Positions 51,322 to 63,410 of a DNA stretch of 64,000 nt are shown here, piece by piece. Every line of letters starts with the position of its first letter. The stretch's first letter is position 1. This stretch comes from Gracilariopsis chorda (lineage: Eukaryota; Rhodophyta; Florideophyceae; Gracilariales; Gracilariaceae). Where the stretch lies: the NCBI GenBank assembly GCA_003194525.1, contig NBIV01000006.1:434001-498000 (forward strand), written 5' to 3'. A model generated the notes under the pieces. It saw only the letters and a list, made by a program, of their open reading frames with translations, did no database searches and had not been told where the DNA came from. Position numbers and translations under genes: made by a program.

Positions 51322-53258
51322 TACAGTGCGCGAAACTTTTAAAAGAACACCCACCCGACTGCCCATAAAGGCGTTTCAAAGATGCAAACATGTCCCTAGT
51401 CACGCTTGTATAAGGGCAAAACTGGTGCCCAAAATGACAGTGGTATGTGTTTGACGCAGTTTCGTTTCAAACGGAGTACAAATTAAAATCATACAGCGAA
51501 ATAGGTTTAAGCAGGCGAAATAAGTTATGAAACATGTAATAAAGCGTCACGCCTTTATTGTTCTAGTAATTTGTAGCACCACCACGCTTTTCCATCACAG
51601 CTAAAAAGCGTCTAGTGTATTTTGGACCGCTGAACTCATATGAGGTCAAAACAATGAACTTATCCTTTAATTTTAGTTAATCTGATCGGATTTTTCGCCT
51701 TTTGGAGTCCGTATAAGTTATGCAACCTGTTTTTGTATAGCAAAAATTCTAAGCTTCTGTTGTTTATGCCAAGTGAGAAGCAGAAACATAAGACAACCAG
51801 ATGTTTTTATAGAGATATGCTTGAAAAATAAGTCTAACTTACTACAGAACTTCAGAAAACAGACTTTTTTGATATCAAAAACGTACTTTTGATTCAAAAC
51901 ACCGTTTCTGAGGCGTGTATGAAAGGTTCAAAACCTTCAAAAAATAATCATTCGGCAACATGGCATCCAGGCGAATAGACACTAGGAATAGATTGATACA
52001 GTTTCTGCATGTATTCTGCAGTCAGACTGCGCCATACATTTAAAATAGAGTCCTTACGATCCTGGACATTCTCGAACTGCTTACCATTTGCGTAAACCTT
52101 CCTAGCCATTAGTCCCCAGATATTCTCAATTATGTTAAATTATGGGGACTTAGAAGGCCATGATAGGAGCCGAACCTGATGTTGGAGTAGCCAGTTCTTT
52201 GGGAAATTAGAACGATGAATTGATGCACAGTCCTGTTGAAACACCCAAGATGATATAGGTCCAAATACTTCTGCAGTCCAAGGTATTAGTCCCAACTCTA
52301 GCATATAGCAATACTTCCTAGAATCCTGAGTACCTGACAAACAAGATAACTCACTGACACCATAAAATGAAATAGCACCACAAACCATGACCGAGTTTCC
52401 ACCTCCAACACGGAAGGATAGACGTTGCAGCTCTGTTCTCAAATCATGTCAGTAATGTCAAAGACCATCTGGATCGTCAAGGTGAACATCTTTTCATCTG
52501 ATGACACAACTTTACTCCAAAAAAACCCTTTTGATATGCTGCGTCGTGCTCATTGTAGCCGTGCTGTATTATGATCTTCGGTCATTTTTGGGCCCTGCAT
52601 CATTTTTGAATATTTAAGTGTTTCGTCTTCTTTGAGTAGCCGTTGCAACGGGCGAACGGATACACTGAGATTGAGTTCCTTTCTCATATCTGATGCACTC
52701 GAGTTTCCCTTACGTGCCCCCCGTAGCAAAGCGCGATGTTGCTGCGGAGACAGTTTCCGAAACGTTTTGGCGATGTTGGGCTGATTTTGCTTCGTTTTTG
52801 AACTTGAGAAGCTTCTTACAGCCCGAATGGAGCGTTGTACGTGCTCTGCAATTTGTCATAAAGAGAGTTCTTCATGGCAGAGTGCGGACATCTGTCCTTT
52901 CTCAAATTGAGACAAGTATTTTCCTCTCGCCATATTTGGGGCTTTAGTTGGGATAGACAAGCAATGCAGTGATTGCTATGACTAATACTACGTAGTGCCA
53001 GGCGATAGGTTTGAATTGGCAGAAAGGTCCGCCTTTTTTGTGACATTTATTATATAGTATTTCTTGGGTCTAAAGAAGTTTCGGAAGGTGTTTTAATGAT
53101 AGCAGAGCTGTATTTGTTATCTATGACAAAAATAATCTACGGTTGTGATTAAATAACCAAATTGCAGCGTGGACCACATCACTATACCGCCAAAGCATGC
53201 CGATCCCTACAATATAAGCTTGTGGCTGGGTGTGCTAAAAAACGTCTCGCGCACTTTA
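51322..53258 (-). mobile_element. Tc1/mariner-like transposon with recognisable TIRs
   Basis: The element spans 51324-53256, bounded by TA (51322-51323 and 53257-53258). The left end CAGTGCGCGAAACTTTT and the inverse of the right end AAGTGCGCGAGACGTTTT match at about 25 of the first 33 positions, sharing the AACACCCACCC/GCACACCCAGCC inner block. The minus-strand transposase relic starts MARGKYLSQFEKGQMSALC (about 52947), followed by an HTH-like SLRQIAEHVQRSIRAV. Further on are GGGNSVMVCGAIS, FQQDCASIHRS (second catalytic Asp) and WPSKSP-HN-ENIWGL (about 52140). Stops and shifts break the frame, so it is non-autonomous. The 1.93-kb length is normal for the family. Confidence 0.85.
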
Positions 53259-54329
53259 GCTTAGGTTCTAGTTCAAAGCATGAAACTTTCTTTAGTTCCA
53301 TTAAACATAAAAAGAAATAGAACGATACCCATTCGAATCTCAATGAAAATGCAGAAAGTAACTTTATTTTAACAGGGGTGTCAGTGAGACCCCTTTTTCT
53401 TTGCCCTAAATGGAGAGGGGATGGGAATCCTCCTGAGACGGCATGTAATTTTAGGAAAACCCCCCTTCTCTCGCTGCTCCTAACATTGCGTCTCGCAGAT
53501 ACACCTCGCCCCTGCGCTGAGACACCAGCTCTTTCCACACCGCGTTAAGCCAGTTGTGGCGTACCGACTGCGCTGCGATGCGCGCGTTCAGCTTCTACGG
53601 TACGATCGCGTTTGCAATGTTGCCCTGCTCCTTGGCCATGCTCGCCACCGGCTCGTTCACAAACCAAACTCTCACACTTGTTAGCTGGCGTTCATCGTTG
53701 CCCTGTTTTGCCATTGCCGTCGGCCCGCGTACTTGCCCTCCAGCTCGTTGATTTACGTCATTGTTGCAATCGCTTGCGTGTCAACCTCCAAAACTTTGCA
53801 GCTCGGTCTCCTGCACATCGTGAAAGACTCGGCTGCCTCGATCTGTTCAGACACCAGCCGGCGTATTCATCACAACTACATAGCGTCTGCAGGACTTCAA
53901 GTGTTGGTCAGGGACTTTACTAATTTTTTCCCAAGCCACGCCCTGGAGCTAAGGTCTTTGTCGTGCGTGTAGAGTGAGCACGTTCGTATCTATATTGCGC
54001 TAGACCTAAGGTTTTGGTAGCACATCTGTTGTCACCGTGGTTTTTCTCTCCCGCTACTAGTGAGCCGCTGCACTGTACGCGCTTCTATCATCATCTATTT
54101 CTGCCTTGCCTTAGTCGGGGCCGTGCATTTCTTGCGCCTGTCACTGCAGTCGTCATGTAGCTACTAATCCTTTTCGGTTTAATCTCTACTGGAATTGCAC
54201 GCCTGTGCTGGCACTCTCGAGCTACAAATCTATTCCCGATCTATTCTCCAGCAAAGGAGGGTACAAAAAGGACTGTTATCGTCCAGTGTTGTGAAAGCGT
54301 GCAACATGACGCTCACAAGGGTTACCTTG
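53259..54329. other. No supported gene; weak coding-like patch
   Basis: Frames at 53577-53751 (MRAFSFYGTIAFAMLPCS...) and 53733-53972 look like pieces of a decayed membrane-protein gene. The start vaguely recalls signal-peptidase subunit 3 N-termini, but not enough to call. A minus frame at 53182-53538 has no motif. Confidence 0.3.
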
Positions 54330-54720
54330 AATGGCTAAAACATTATAGGACCCGTGGACAACTACGAGTTTTGTACAGACACTACAGCAAATGTAGTAGT
54401 CTGTGTTCATTGCTTTTCTTTCTAAGACAGTACCACATCTCTTACTCATGCTTTGTATCAGCTTAGAACATGTGTTACAATCCATTTTATTTCAATCGCC
54501 CATCACACAGTCTACAAGCTCATCTACTGTGTCAAATAGCTTTGCATTGGCGTACACTCGCCTATCAAGAATACCCCCTAGATTTTCCATAGGATTGAGA
54601 TGTAGACTTCGTAAATGCCACTGCATTAAACTTGAATTCTTGGACGTAAACAATAAAGATGGTCTTTGGCCACCTGCAGCGTGGCCTTCGACGACGAGCG
54701 GAGTGTAGTGGCACACTTGG
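54330..54720 (-). mobile_element. Second Tc1/mariner-like transposase scrap
   Basis: The minus-strand translation gives WHLRSLHLNPMENLGGILDR, matching the 'WPa.SPDLNPiEnlWg.L..' block. RVYANAKLFDTVDELVDCV and, in the next open part, KLIQSMSKRCGTVLERK follow, matching the 'L..SMp.R...V' C-terminal block. Only the last third of a transposase is left. It is distinct from the copy at 51324, since the sequences differ clearly. Confidence 0.7.
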
Positions 54721-56455
54721 CTGCGGGCATCGGTGTGTTTGCCTATTCGTCACACACACCGCTGCGCTACACGCTGCACTGCATGGAGCTTCGGAAAACA
54801 CAACCGTGGGGCACGTAAACCGTTGGCGCAGTTTTGGAAGGTCCAAAATGTTTGGTTTCCATTGGCCAAAAGCTTTTAAGGTCCAAGTAATGCGTTGGGA
54901 CAAGCTGCATGGGCACTCCGGCATGGCATGTGGGCGCGCTAATACGGCTCCGCCCGTATTTCTTAGTAAATTGCTAAGGGTTGTTACTCGTTGTGAGAGC
55001 AGTCCTTAGGTAGGTTAGACCAGTTCTTAGTCAACCTAAAATAGAATGAAGAAGCACTGTTTTGTGTAGAAGTCCATGCAGACTAAAACTCTTCAAAAAA
55101 TGGCAGTAAATAGTTTTATAGTTTTCTGATGTTCCAACTTGTTTCTTTGAGTTTAGATTCCCATTTCCACTAACTAGTGAACTCCCACCTTAATTTTTAA
55201 CAGCACCCCAAACCATTATAACAACACATTTCTTCTTATGGCCGTTAAAGTTAAATATGCTTTTGGCAGAAATGACAAAACTACCCTATTCTTGAGAAGA
55301 CCGCGCATGCCTTACACGAGCCCATTTAATACGCTGCGTTTCATGATGTAGAATCAGAGGCAGGGCTTCCTTCACCTTTTTGAAGATTACTTTCTGTTCA
55401 AATGGTAGTATGTGTTGCAGTCTGTTTTTTAAAATTGTTATTTGAAGAGCGTGTCTAAGCTTAGAAGCAGTTTCTTGTTCTTTTCAGGCTACACGAATGA
55501 GGAATTGACGATCTGTATTGGAGATTTTGGGTTTTGCATGGGAAGTTTTTGGGGTTCTGATCGATTTATGGTTCTTTAAGTATCCCGTTACAACATATCT
55601 GCTGCGTTTGGGGTCTTTTGATATATTGGATATGGACCATCTTCCCTTTTTAAAGGCCTCAATTTCATTTTCTTCTTTGTCCGTTAAATATTTTCAGCGT
55701 GGCATTGATTGAGTAAAGTAAGGGAGGGATGGATGAAGAAGGGGAAGTTTGAAGAAAGGTTGAAGGTATCAGGAGAGTCTTTACTACCACTACTAGTCTC
55801 TAATGTACAGGTCCTTTGTAGCTGCGGTATAGATACTACGCGGTTTCTAGTAACCCGTTTGGTATAACTTCAATTGTAGCGTGCTGTTTGCCCGTAGTGC
55901 CACATCTCTTGAAATTCTTTTACGTAACAGTTAAATGGCTACAAGTTGACAAGTGAAGAATAAATACGTTGCGCCGTAAAGGTAAAGACGGGGGGTGTTG
56001 TATAGTGATTTTGCGCACTGTCTTGTGCCGCTAAGATTCTGTCTCTGAATTATCTGTTGTAGAGACAAGAATTAAGCGACGAAGTGCGCATCTCTAGTAA
56101 TGGAACTCAAAAACAGAGGGTTCAGTACGAGTACCTGTGATGACCCAGGCAATTCTGGCCAAACATTCCGTTGTCTCAATTAAGTAAAACAACACTGACA
56201 AGTATTGGGATCCTGGTTTTCCTCCCCGTTCAAAGGGCTTTATGCAACGATTATGGCAACAACTCGCCTTTGAAATTATAGTGCAAAATTTGTACTACAA
56301 ACTGCACACACAGCGCACTACTTGCACCCTACTCGGACTACGTACGATACATTCTTATGTACGAAAATGCGGATGAACCCGCACTCGTTCTAATACTAGA
56401 ACTGCAGAACTTGAGTTTATCCGTTTTCTTCCAGAGCCTGTATATACTTTTTATT
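54721..56455. other. No gene seen
   Basis: About 1.7 kb. A GC-rich patch at 54700-54960 has frames on both strands without motif. The rest is AT-rich with poly(T)-like runs and short frames only. Confidence 0.45.
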
Positions 56456-56585
56456 ATTGTGTAGCAATATCATTAGGCTGGAGATCCTCCCCAGGTGTTC
56501 CCGGCCTTACCCGTTTTCAAGTTAAGCAGAGCAAAAGGGTCGTCAGTACCACACGGTGTTCGGGTGTAAACATGAGGTAGCTTCC
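56456..56585 (+). ncRNA. 5S-rRNA-like stretch, possibly a 5S-derived relic
   Basis: Bases 56518-56528 (CAAGTTAAGC) match the most conserved 5S rRNA block (box A of its internal promoter). GGGTCGTCAGTACC follows, where 5S has 'GG-T-GTTAGTACt'. CGGTGTTCGGGTG comes after that, and an ATATCA-like start lies upstream. Spacing on the 5' side is about 14 bases too long for a canonical 5S gene and the closing stem is not convincing. This looks like a degenerate 5S copy or a 5S-derived promoter in a mobile element, not a functional 5S gene. Confidence 0.3.
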
Positions 56586-57100
56586 GGCTCTACCGAGGGA
56601 GGCGTTACCGACAATGGGGTTACAAGCTGGTCAACGTAGCCCATAGGTCCATGTAAATGGTGTTATTGTCCACGGACAATCTAACGGGGAAAAGGGGAAA
56701 GGGAGGAAAGATGTAAGGAAAAGGCGCGTCGCGTGGAAAGCCGAAAGTGAACCGGCGGCGGGGGTGTTGCTTATTCAACCAGCACGGCAGAACTCAATAA
56801 TGAGTACAATGGATCTATGTTCCGACAATAAAAAGTAACCACTACGGTAAAAAGAGTGAACACTGGGTGAAACCACGGGGTAAGACAGATCAGCGGTCCT
56901 TGTCGATACTTTGCACTTGCGTATAACGAGACCGAACGCCGTAAAATATCAGGAGGGCGTTAGCCACTTCGGGCAGGGGATAAACTCAGAGCCGAGTCAC
57001 AGCTTAAGCTTATTTCAGGGTGAAATGGCAGGTCCCCTCTCCTTCAACTACCATGTGTCATAATAAAACTAATAATACTACTACTGTAGTTTTTCAAACG
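56586..57100. other. No gene seen
   Basis: Purine-rich stretch (56690-56720) and mixed sequence between the 5S-like stretch and the decayed plus-strand coding region. Possibly leader sequence of the latter. Confidence 0.35.
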
Positions 57101-59230
57101 TGTGGTCTACACGTTTATGTAAATGAGTGGTATGGCTGGCCACGGCGCAACACGACAGGAGCGAATCATGCCAGCCATGAATAGTTCCCAAACGCTTATC
57201 ACACGTCCTCTTCTTCCAGATATCATAGAAATCACCGATGAAGATTTCAAGAATACCAAATAAAACTTATATCGAATTTCACCCAATACCGCCAAGGGTC
57301 GGCTTATACCTGAGTTGAACGGATGCGACGTCGGTACAGAGTCATTCATGATCCACCTCGCCTAGAGGGTATGCGCATATGCATTTCTCTACACATCCTT
57401 TCCTTAGTCCAGGTAACGTGGCATCGAAAGCGAGTGACCAGAAGGCGATAAAAGGTATAGAAAATCCAACTCCTCAGAAGAAAACCCCATCTTCCTCCGG
57501 CTCAACGCATAATGCGAAAAACGAGCGCTGATAACATCGAATCCCATACTTCATCTCCGATAGTGAAATCCAACAACCCCAACCAATACAACCCCAGAGC
57601 GAGTGCCACCCATTCTGGGAGTATCGCTCCTTCATATTCCATACTGAGCATGCTTCTTGCGGCTCCACTACCTCAGGGTAACGCTCCGATAACCATACCA
57701 GTACAATTCCGCGCGTCGAACTCCTCTAAGAGTACTCCTGTAGTCATCAACCAACTCCGGTGGGTCCACAGGGTAACACTGAAAGCAAGGGATCCGTTAC
57801 AGAATCCTTCGATTTATACCTGAGCTCCTTGGTTTCACCCGTCTCAGGGTTTCAACCTTCCACCGATCCAGACCTACGCACACGACAGCATTCCCTCTGG
57901 TGGGCTTTCACTGGATGTTGTCAGTTCATGCGATTAGCAAAGATGTATTACGTTAGATCCTAGCCTCTTAAGGATAAAACTTTATCATGGAGAGAACCGG
58001 GATAGGGCCCGACAAGAAATGGTGCAACTTGCGTATAAAGAGCTGGTGCGTACGCCAAACTAACATCTGATTCTCAGCGAATACGGTTTCGGCGTATAGA
58101 AGTATCACAAATACGGCGAAGCATTCTATGGTGATAACTTGGCCCAGCTCGACACGGCACACTTCGAAACCCCAACGCCGGTAACCATCAAGTCCGATAT
58201 GCTCTGTTGGGCGAGACCAGTCATCCTAGCGGAGTTTTGGTACATGCGAAGATCTGAAACGCAAGCAACGTCCCCCGAGAAGATTCTGTTTGAGCGCAAG
58301 TGCGTTCTTGACACGTTATCTCATACCATACACCCATATCATACCCAAAAGGTATCTTACGCAAAAACTCAGGGGTTGCTTCGCAGCGTTACCATCGTGG
58401 CGGCGTCAGGTGGAGGTGCCCGAAGGGTGTTTCCTGGAACTGCCTACCTGTTTAACTTATATATGTTCCGTCATCGGAGGTGCGGAATCCGCTTATCGGT
58501 GACTTCTTGTCGCAGAATGGGCTACCCGCGTAGTGGTTTTTTTTCTTTGGGAACTGTATGAAAACTACGGTCTTTGGTTTATAATGGAGATGGTGAGGAA
58601 CATCATCATACAGCTCAACCTGTTACTCTCACTGGGATGCCGAGACAAAGTGGATAAAGTCTTCTGCATCGTGGATGTAACCGACCAGGTCAAGTAGGAT
58701 ACTGTTCCATGGGATAACGGTGGTCATGGTCCAAGAAATCCTCCTGACAAATCTCCGGATCGCCGGCAGCCAATTGCTGGGAACGTCGTCTATTACAACC
58801 CGTATGTGGGTGCGAAGGTGTCCCCTGCTCACGCATTCAAGCAACGCAGTCTTCCGCGGACTATGCTAGCCGGTCGTCCGATAGGATTCGTATTTCATGA
58901 CAATTATGAGCCGTCGTTCGACTTCAACGATCCGATGGTAGATGAAGATGCCAGCGAGAGTGGCGCCCTTTACAATAGACCGATCATAGATTCGTTTGAT
59001 CCGGGCAACGCTGGCGCGTCGAACCAATGCAGTGCTCCCGAGGGCTGGGGCTTCGCAACTCAGATGAGTGAGCCGCAACCAGTAGCAGGTGTACTGCATC
59101 TGGTTATAACGGACCACAACGTCATGTCAGTGCGCGGAAACCTCGAAAACATTAGAATCCTGGTACCTCCGGACATATTGGATGCTGGGCAGCTCTTGGC
59201 TCTTGCCATGGCGAGCTATCCTCAGTAAAC
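57101..59230 (+). pseudogene. Decayed plus-strand coding region, perhaps gag-like
   Basis: Plus-strand frames with protein-like composition succeed each other over 2.1 kb. The best-kept part is the last 420 bases (58806-59228), rich in Pro, Asp, Ala and Leu and ending DILDAGQLLALAMASYPQ. No enzyme motif is present. Its neighbour on the right is a gypsy pol fossil on the opposite strand, so this may be the structural-protein region of a second retroelement or an unrelated old gene. It is broken in several places. Family not recognised. Confidence 0.35.
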
Positions 59231-60230
59231 CAGTCACTCTGGTGCGGGCCCTTTTGTTGTGATAACTCGTATTACGTATTCTGACCTTCACGTATCAGCG
59301 GTCAACCTTTCGATAGCTTCTGGATTAAACCAAACTTGTGTTGCTTCGTAGTTCTTTTTCATGATTCTTCTGCATTCTCCACTTCATGGTGTTCTTTATC
59401 ATTATGAAATCTCTTCTTTAAACCTTTTATTCACCTTAACCGTTACTTCTGTAGTCTTTTATTGACTACAGTTCATCAACATCTTGTTCCATCCGGGAGA
59501 ATCTTCTTTTTCTTCTTCTTGTCGTCAAGATTCTCCGCTTCGCAGTCATGCAATACCCTTTTTGGACCATGTACGGTTCTACCCTACTTGGACTTCATCC
59601 GCCATTGCTGTTATGGATTTCGGAGTCCTTCGGTGATATTGCAGGGCTTTAGAATAGACAGATGTTCGGAGGGTTCCATCTTTTCGTTGGATCGGGTGAT
59701 CGTCGCCGCCGGAAGTCAACACAGTATCGGTGCCATTTCCGGTAAACCCTTGATGGTGGGTGGCGTGGGTTGTAGTGTACACGTGTACAGTGTCCATTAC
59801 TCTTGCACCTCAGTGCACCGCGACGCTGTAAGCGTGTTATGTCCAGATGCGTATACTGGCTACGCGCCGTGTGACGCGCGATGTGCGTGAACTTGTCAAA
59901 GGCCGTGGCGCGCGTCTAAACGTTCTAGATCTTCCAGAATCTCACAAAAGCCTAGTTCTTCCCACTGAGCGCGGATTAGAACCACCAAAGTGTGATGTAC
60001 ACCCGATCGGGTTTGTTGCTCTCGTCAAGGTAGCCCAAGTCAGGGTCAGCCGACACCGGGCACGGTGCGCCACTACTCTAGTTAGCAACGCCTCGCGTGT
60101 CATCAATAGTGCAAATTCCTGATTTCAGCAGGCGACCCACGGGGGCAGGGGCTGTTAAAGCGATGTCTCCCCTTTGAGGGCCCTCCGTAGTGTGATTCTC
60201 ATGCTCAATGCAACGCTCCCTGTTCACTTC
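59231..60230. other. No gene seen; 3' flank of the gypsy fossil
   Basis: About 1 kb. T-rich plus strand (59330-59540), then mixed sequence. It would hold the end of integrase and the 3' LTR of the minus-strand gypsy element, but no second LTR copy is in the window to define it. Confidence 0.35.
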
Positions 60231-63200
60231 GCTCGCTATGCGATTACCGTTTGGTGCTCAGGAAAAACTTTCCCTGGCGACGTCATCAAAATGGCAGCGA
60301 TTGCACCTCTCTCCCCCGACTTAGGAGAACACATGGGTGCGAGTAGGGTAGTTGGCATGTTGAATCGAATGGAGTGAGCCGAAGTATCCGAAAACTTGTC
60401 CTGAAGACAGAGATCCGTGTCCTTCGGTAAATCCGGTAAACCACAAACCGAATGCGGTAGAAACGCTGCCCGCGATAGAAAATGTACCTCGAGCGGTTCA
60501 TCTGAGTCCAGATTACCGTCGGAGGTATGCCCAGTATCCGGGGGTGGATGAGAGTGGGAAGATACAGTAGCGCAGTCGCGTGAAACCGGTTCACGTTGGT
60601 CGTTAATGTCCAAGACGACTGTGTTGTTGACAGTAGAATCCACGCGATAGGCAGAAGAACAAAGTCATCATGCGGTAGCGGTTGACAGAGCTTGCGGTTA
60701 AAATTACGCTTGTACGCAAGTTGAGGTTTGTTCAGAGGTTTCCGGGCAACCGGTACTATCTTCTTCACGAATTCTCTCCAGTTGTTCCTGCGTAACTGTG
60801 ATAAGTGGTACGCCGACGAAGTTCGTTGAGCCTCCATTGCCACCGTGGGTGGTATTCGCGACAGCACAAGCTCAATAGGTGAAAGCGACGTAACCCGATA
60901 TACCTGGGTATTGTAGGCATACGTAACCACATCAATATACAGGTACCAATCTTTGGGATGATCCGCAACTAAGCATCTTAATGCGTTCAGCGTCGTAAAA
61001 TTAAGTCGTTGTACTTGTTCGTTACCCTACCCGTGATATGTTGTGACTAATATATGTCGAACATCGAGAATACGACAGACGTCCTAACAAAACTTTGACG
61101 TAAACTGGGGACCATTTTATGATAATAAGTCAGCGTTAAACGAATACCCAGTGGGTGAAAAAGGATCGTGCCAACGCTGCAGTGGTGATCCGTTTAGGCA
61201 GCACCCTCCCGAAGAGTTTAGAGAACTGGTCGTTTATTTTCAGCGGATAGCGGTTTCTTCAGGGCGTCTTAATGAACTCGCTAAGGATATCGATGGTCAC
61301 GAATTCCAGCGGAGCGCGAGTTGAGAACAGCGTTACCTTCTTAGAGTATTTCCGTAGCTTCACGTTCTTCTTAGCTCATTCCGTACAAGAGATATGAAGT
61401 GCATAATAGCCAAATAACAGGGCGGGCCAATAGAAATCAATGGAGAGAGCCAGATACAAATTCCTACATCCTGGGTGTGCTCTGGGTTTCCCATAGTGAG
61501 AAAGCTAGAGAACTACTCTCTGTAAAACAGTGGGGTCCCAAAATCTGTGGGAGAGAACTAACCAAACTAAACATTTATCCCTGATCTTTCGTCAAAAAAC
61601 GTAATTTGTGTACTCTGTTGAGGCGAGCGCAAATCTACACACAGAATGGGTCATATTCTTTTCGCAAATCAACTTTTCTGGAGTTGCAGGCGTAAAGGAG
61701 CCCTATTTGCGGGCTCCGAAGTCTCAGAAGCGAGAATATTATCACAATTGTCATCTGACCAATTTTTGGTATTGCATTCAGATTTCTCAACCAAAAAACA
61801 AGGTATCTCGAGATCATCGACCTTTTCTGCTTTTGCAGTGGTTCCAAAGCGGGATGACGCGTCTGTTTGCGTGTTAAAGGTTCCCCTTTTGTGGAGTACT
61901 TCGAAATCGAGTTGCAAGAGTCGAAGGCTCCAACGCATGAGGGTTTCCGAAAATTCGACAATCTCTATAAGCCAAAGGAGGCAGAGGTGATCCGTCTGCA
62001 CCTTGAAATGGCTTCCCATAAGGTCTGATCCAAAACTGGCAAGTGTGCAAACAGCGGTGAGACTCTCATTTTCCGAAACGGAGTAGTTCCGTTCGTGCAC
62101 GTTCAATTCTCAATACCAATATCCGCTTGGGGATGGTTGACCTTCTTTGGTCACTTGACATAGCGCAGAACCAACCCGTTTATCACTGGAATCACTATTC
62201 ACTTTATAGGGTAACCGAGAGTTAGCAGCGCCAATATTGGAGGACACCTCACTGTTTTGATGAGTTCCGTGAAGTTATGCGCTCTCGCGTTGCCAACAGG
62301 TTTCAGTTGAACTAGTTTTCCATTCTTTACGACAGTATTGAAAGGTGTTGCAAGCTCAGCGAAATTTGGGACAGACCGAAGATATACGTTACAAAGTCTT
62401 AGAATTGGTAGGGGTTCCGTCTGTGCATGCGGATGTTTCGCGTTCTTCGACATAACTCTGATCTCGTCTATCTAGAACTGTCCGCGACGGAAGATATGCC
62501 CAATATACATCACTGACTCAGTACAGAACTTTCACTTCTTGAGTTTTAGCGTAATCCCTGCATCTTAGAGCACACTCATGACGTTCTTTACATGTGTGTG
62601 ATCAGCTAAGTGGTGGAAGAACACTATTACATCGTGGAGGTACACCAAGCCGGTTCCTTATTTGAACCTAGCCAATAGATTATCTATGGCACTTTGAAAC
62701 GTAGCAGTTGCACTGCTTAACCCGAAGGAAATTCGTTTAAAACAATACAGTCCTTAGTGACACACAAAAAAATGTTTGTCGCGGTCCTCCATTCGAGTAG
62801 GAACTTAGCCAGAACTCCAACTAGCGTTACGAGCAGTGAGCACAGTTAGACTCCTAAGTGAGTCGATGTACTGGTCCATCCAGGGATTGCGTAATTTTTT
62901 TTTGACAGTAGCTGCGTTAAGAAGTCGTTAATCGATATAAAATCTCCATGATCCATGGGGTTCTGGAACAAGAACGACTGGCGAAGCCCAAGGTGACCGA
63001 GTGGGTTCGATGGCGCCAGCGCGTAACATCTTTTCAATTTGAGACTTTTCCTCTTCAAGAGCGGTCGATCCAGCCTAGTAGGGATGTTGTGCTATTGACC
63101 GAGTTTTCCGCAACAGATCAACACGCTGTTCTTTTACTTCTACAGCTCCAAAAGAACCATCCCATATGGGGGTAGAATTACGAAGCGTATCACGTAGTTT

Positions 63201-63410
63201 CTCACAGTAAGAGTCAGAGACATGGTCCAAATCGAATTTCTCGAGCTCCCCTAACGTACCTGTCTGTTTTGAACCAGGTGGTAAAGCACGGGTTTCCGTA
63301 GTACAGTCAATTTCGAAGTCGGGATCAGAATTACGGTCAGCGTTTACAGATTTGTCGTCCCTCACCCCAAGGACCGCAGCAACTGGAATGGTCATTGGCA
63401 CCACTACGCG
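60230..63410 (-). mobile_element. Ty3/gypsy pol fossil
   Basis: Parts in gypsy order on the minus strand. A protease-to-RT linker lies at about 63.1-63.4 kb. Reverse transcriptase (62.2-63.1) shows the pattern of the RT N-terminal palm and the connection block with NVYLRSVPNFAELATPFN. RNase H (61.7-62.1) has ERNYSVSENESLTAVCTL, TDHLCLLWL and FNTQTDASSRF. The integrase tail (60.25-60.95) has YNTQVYRVTSLSPIELVLSR. Integrase after RNase H defines gypsy. It is heavily broken (well over ten breaks) and old. No LTR pair or gag was identified inside the window; the 5' part would lie to the right. Confidence 0.85.

Noticed and set aside
53577-53751. Signal peptidase subunit 3 gene fragment
   Set aside because: Only a loose resemblance of the first 30 residues; no conserved downstream block.
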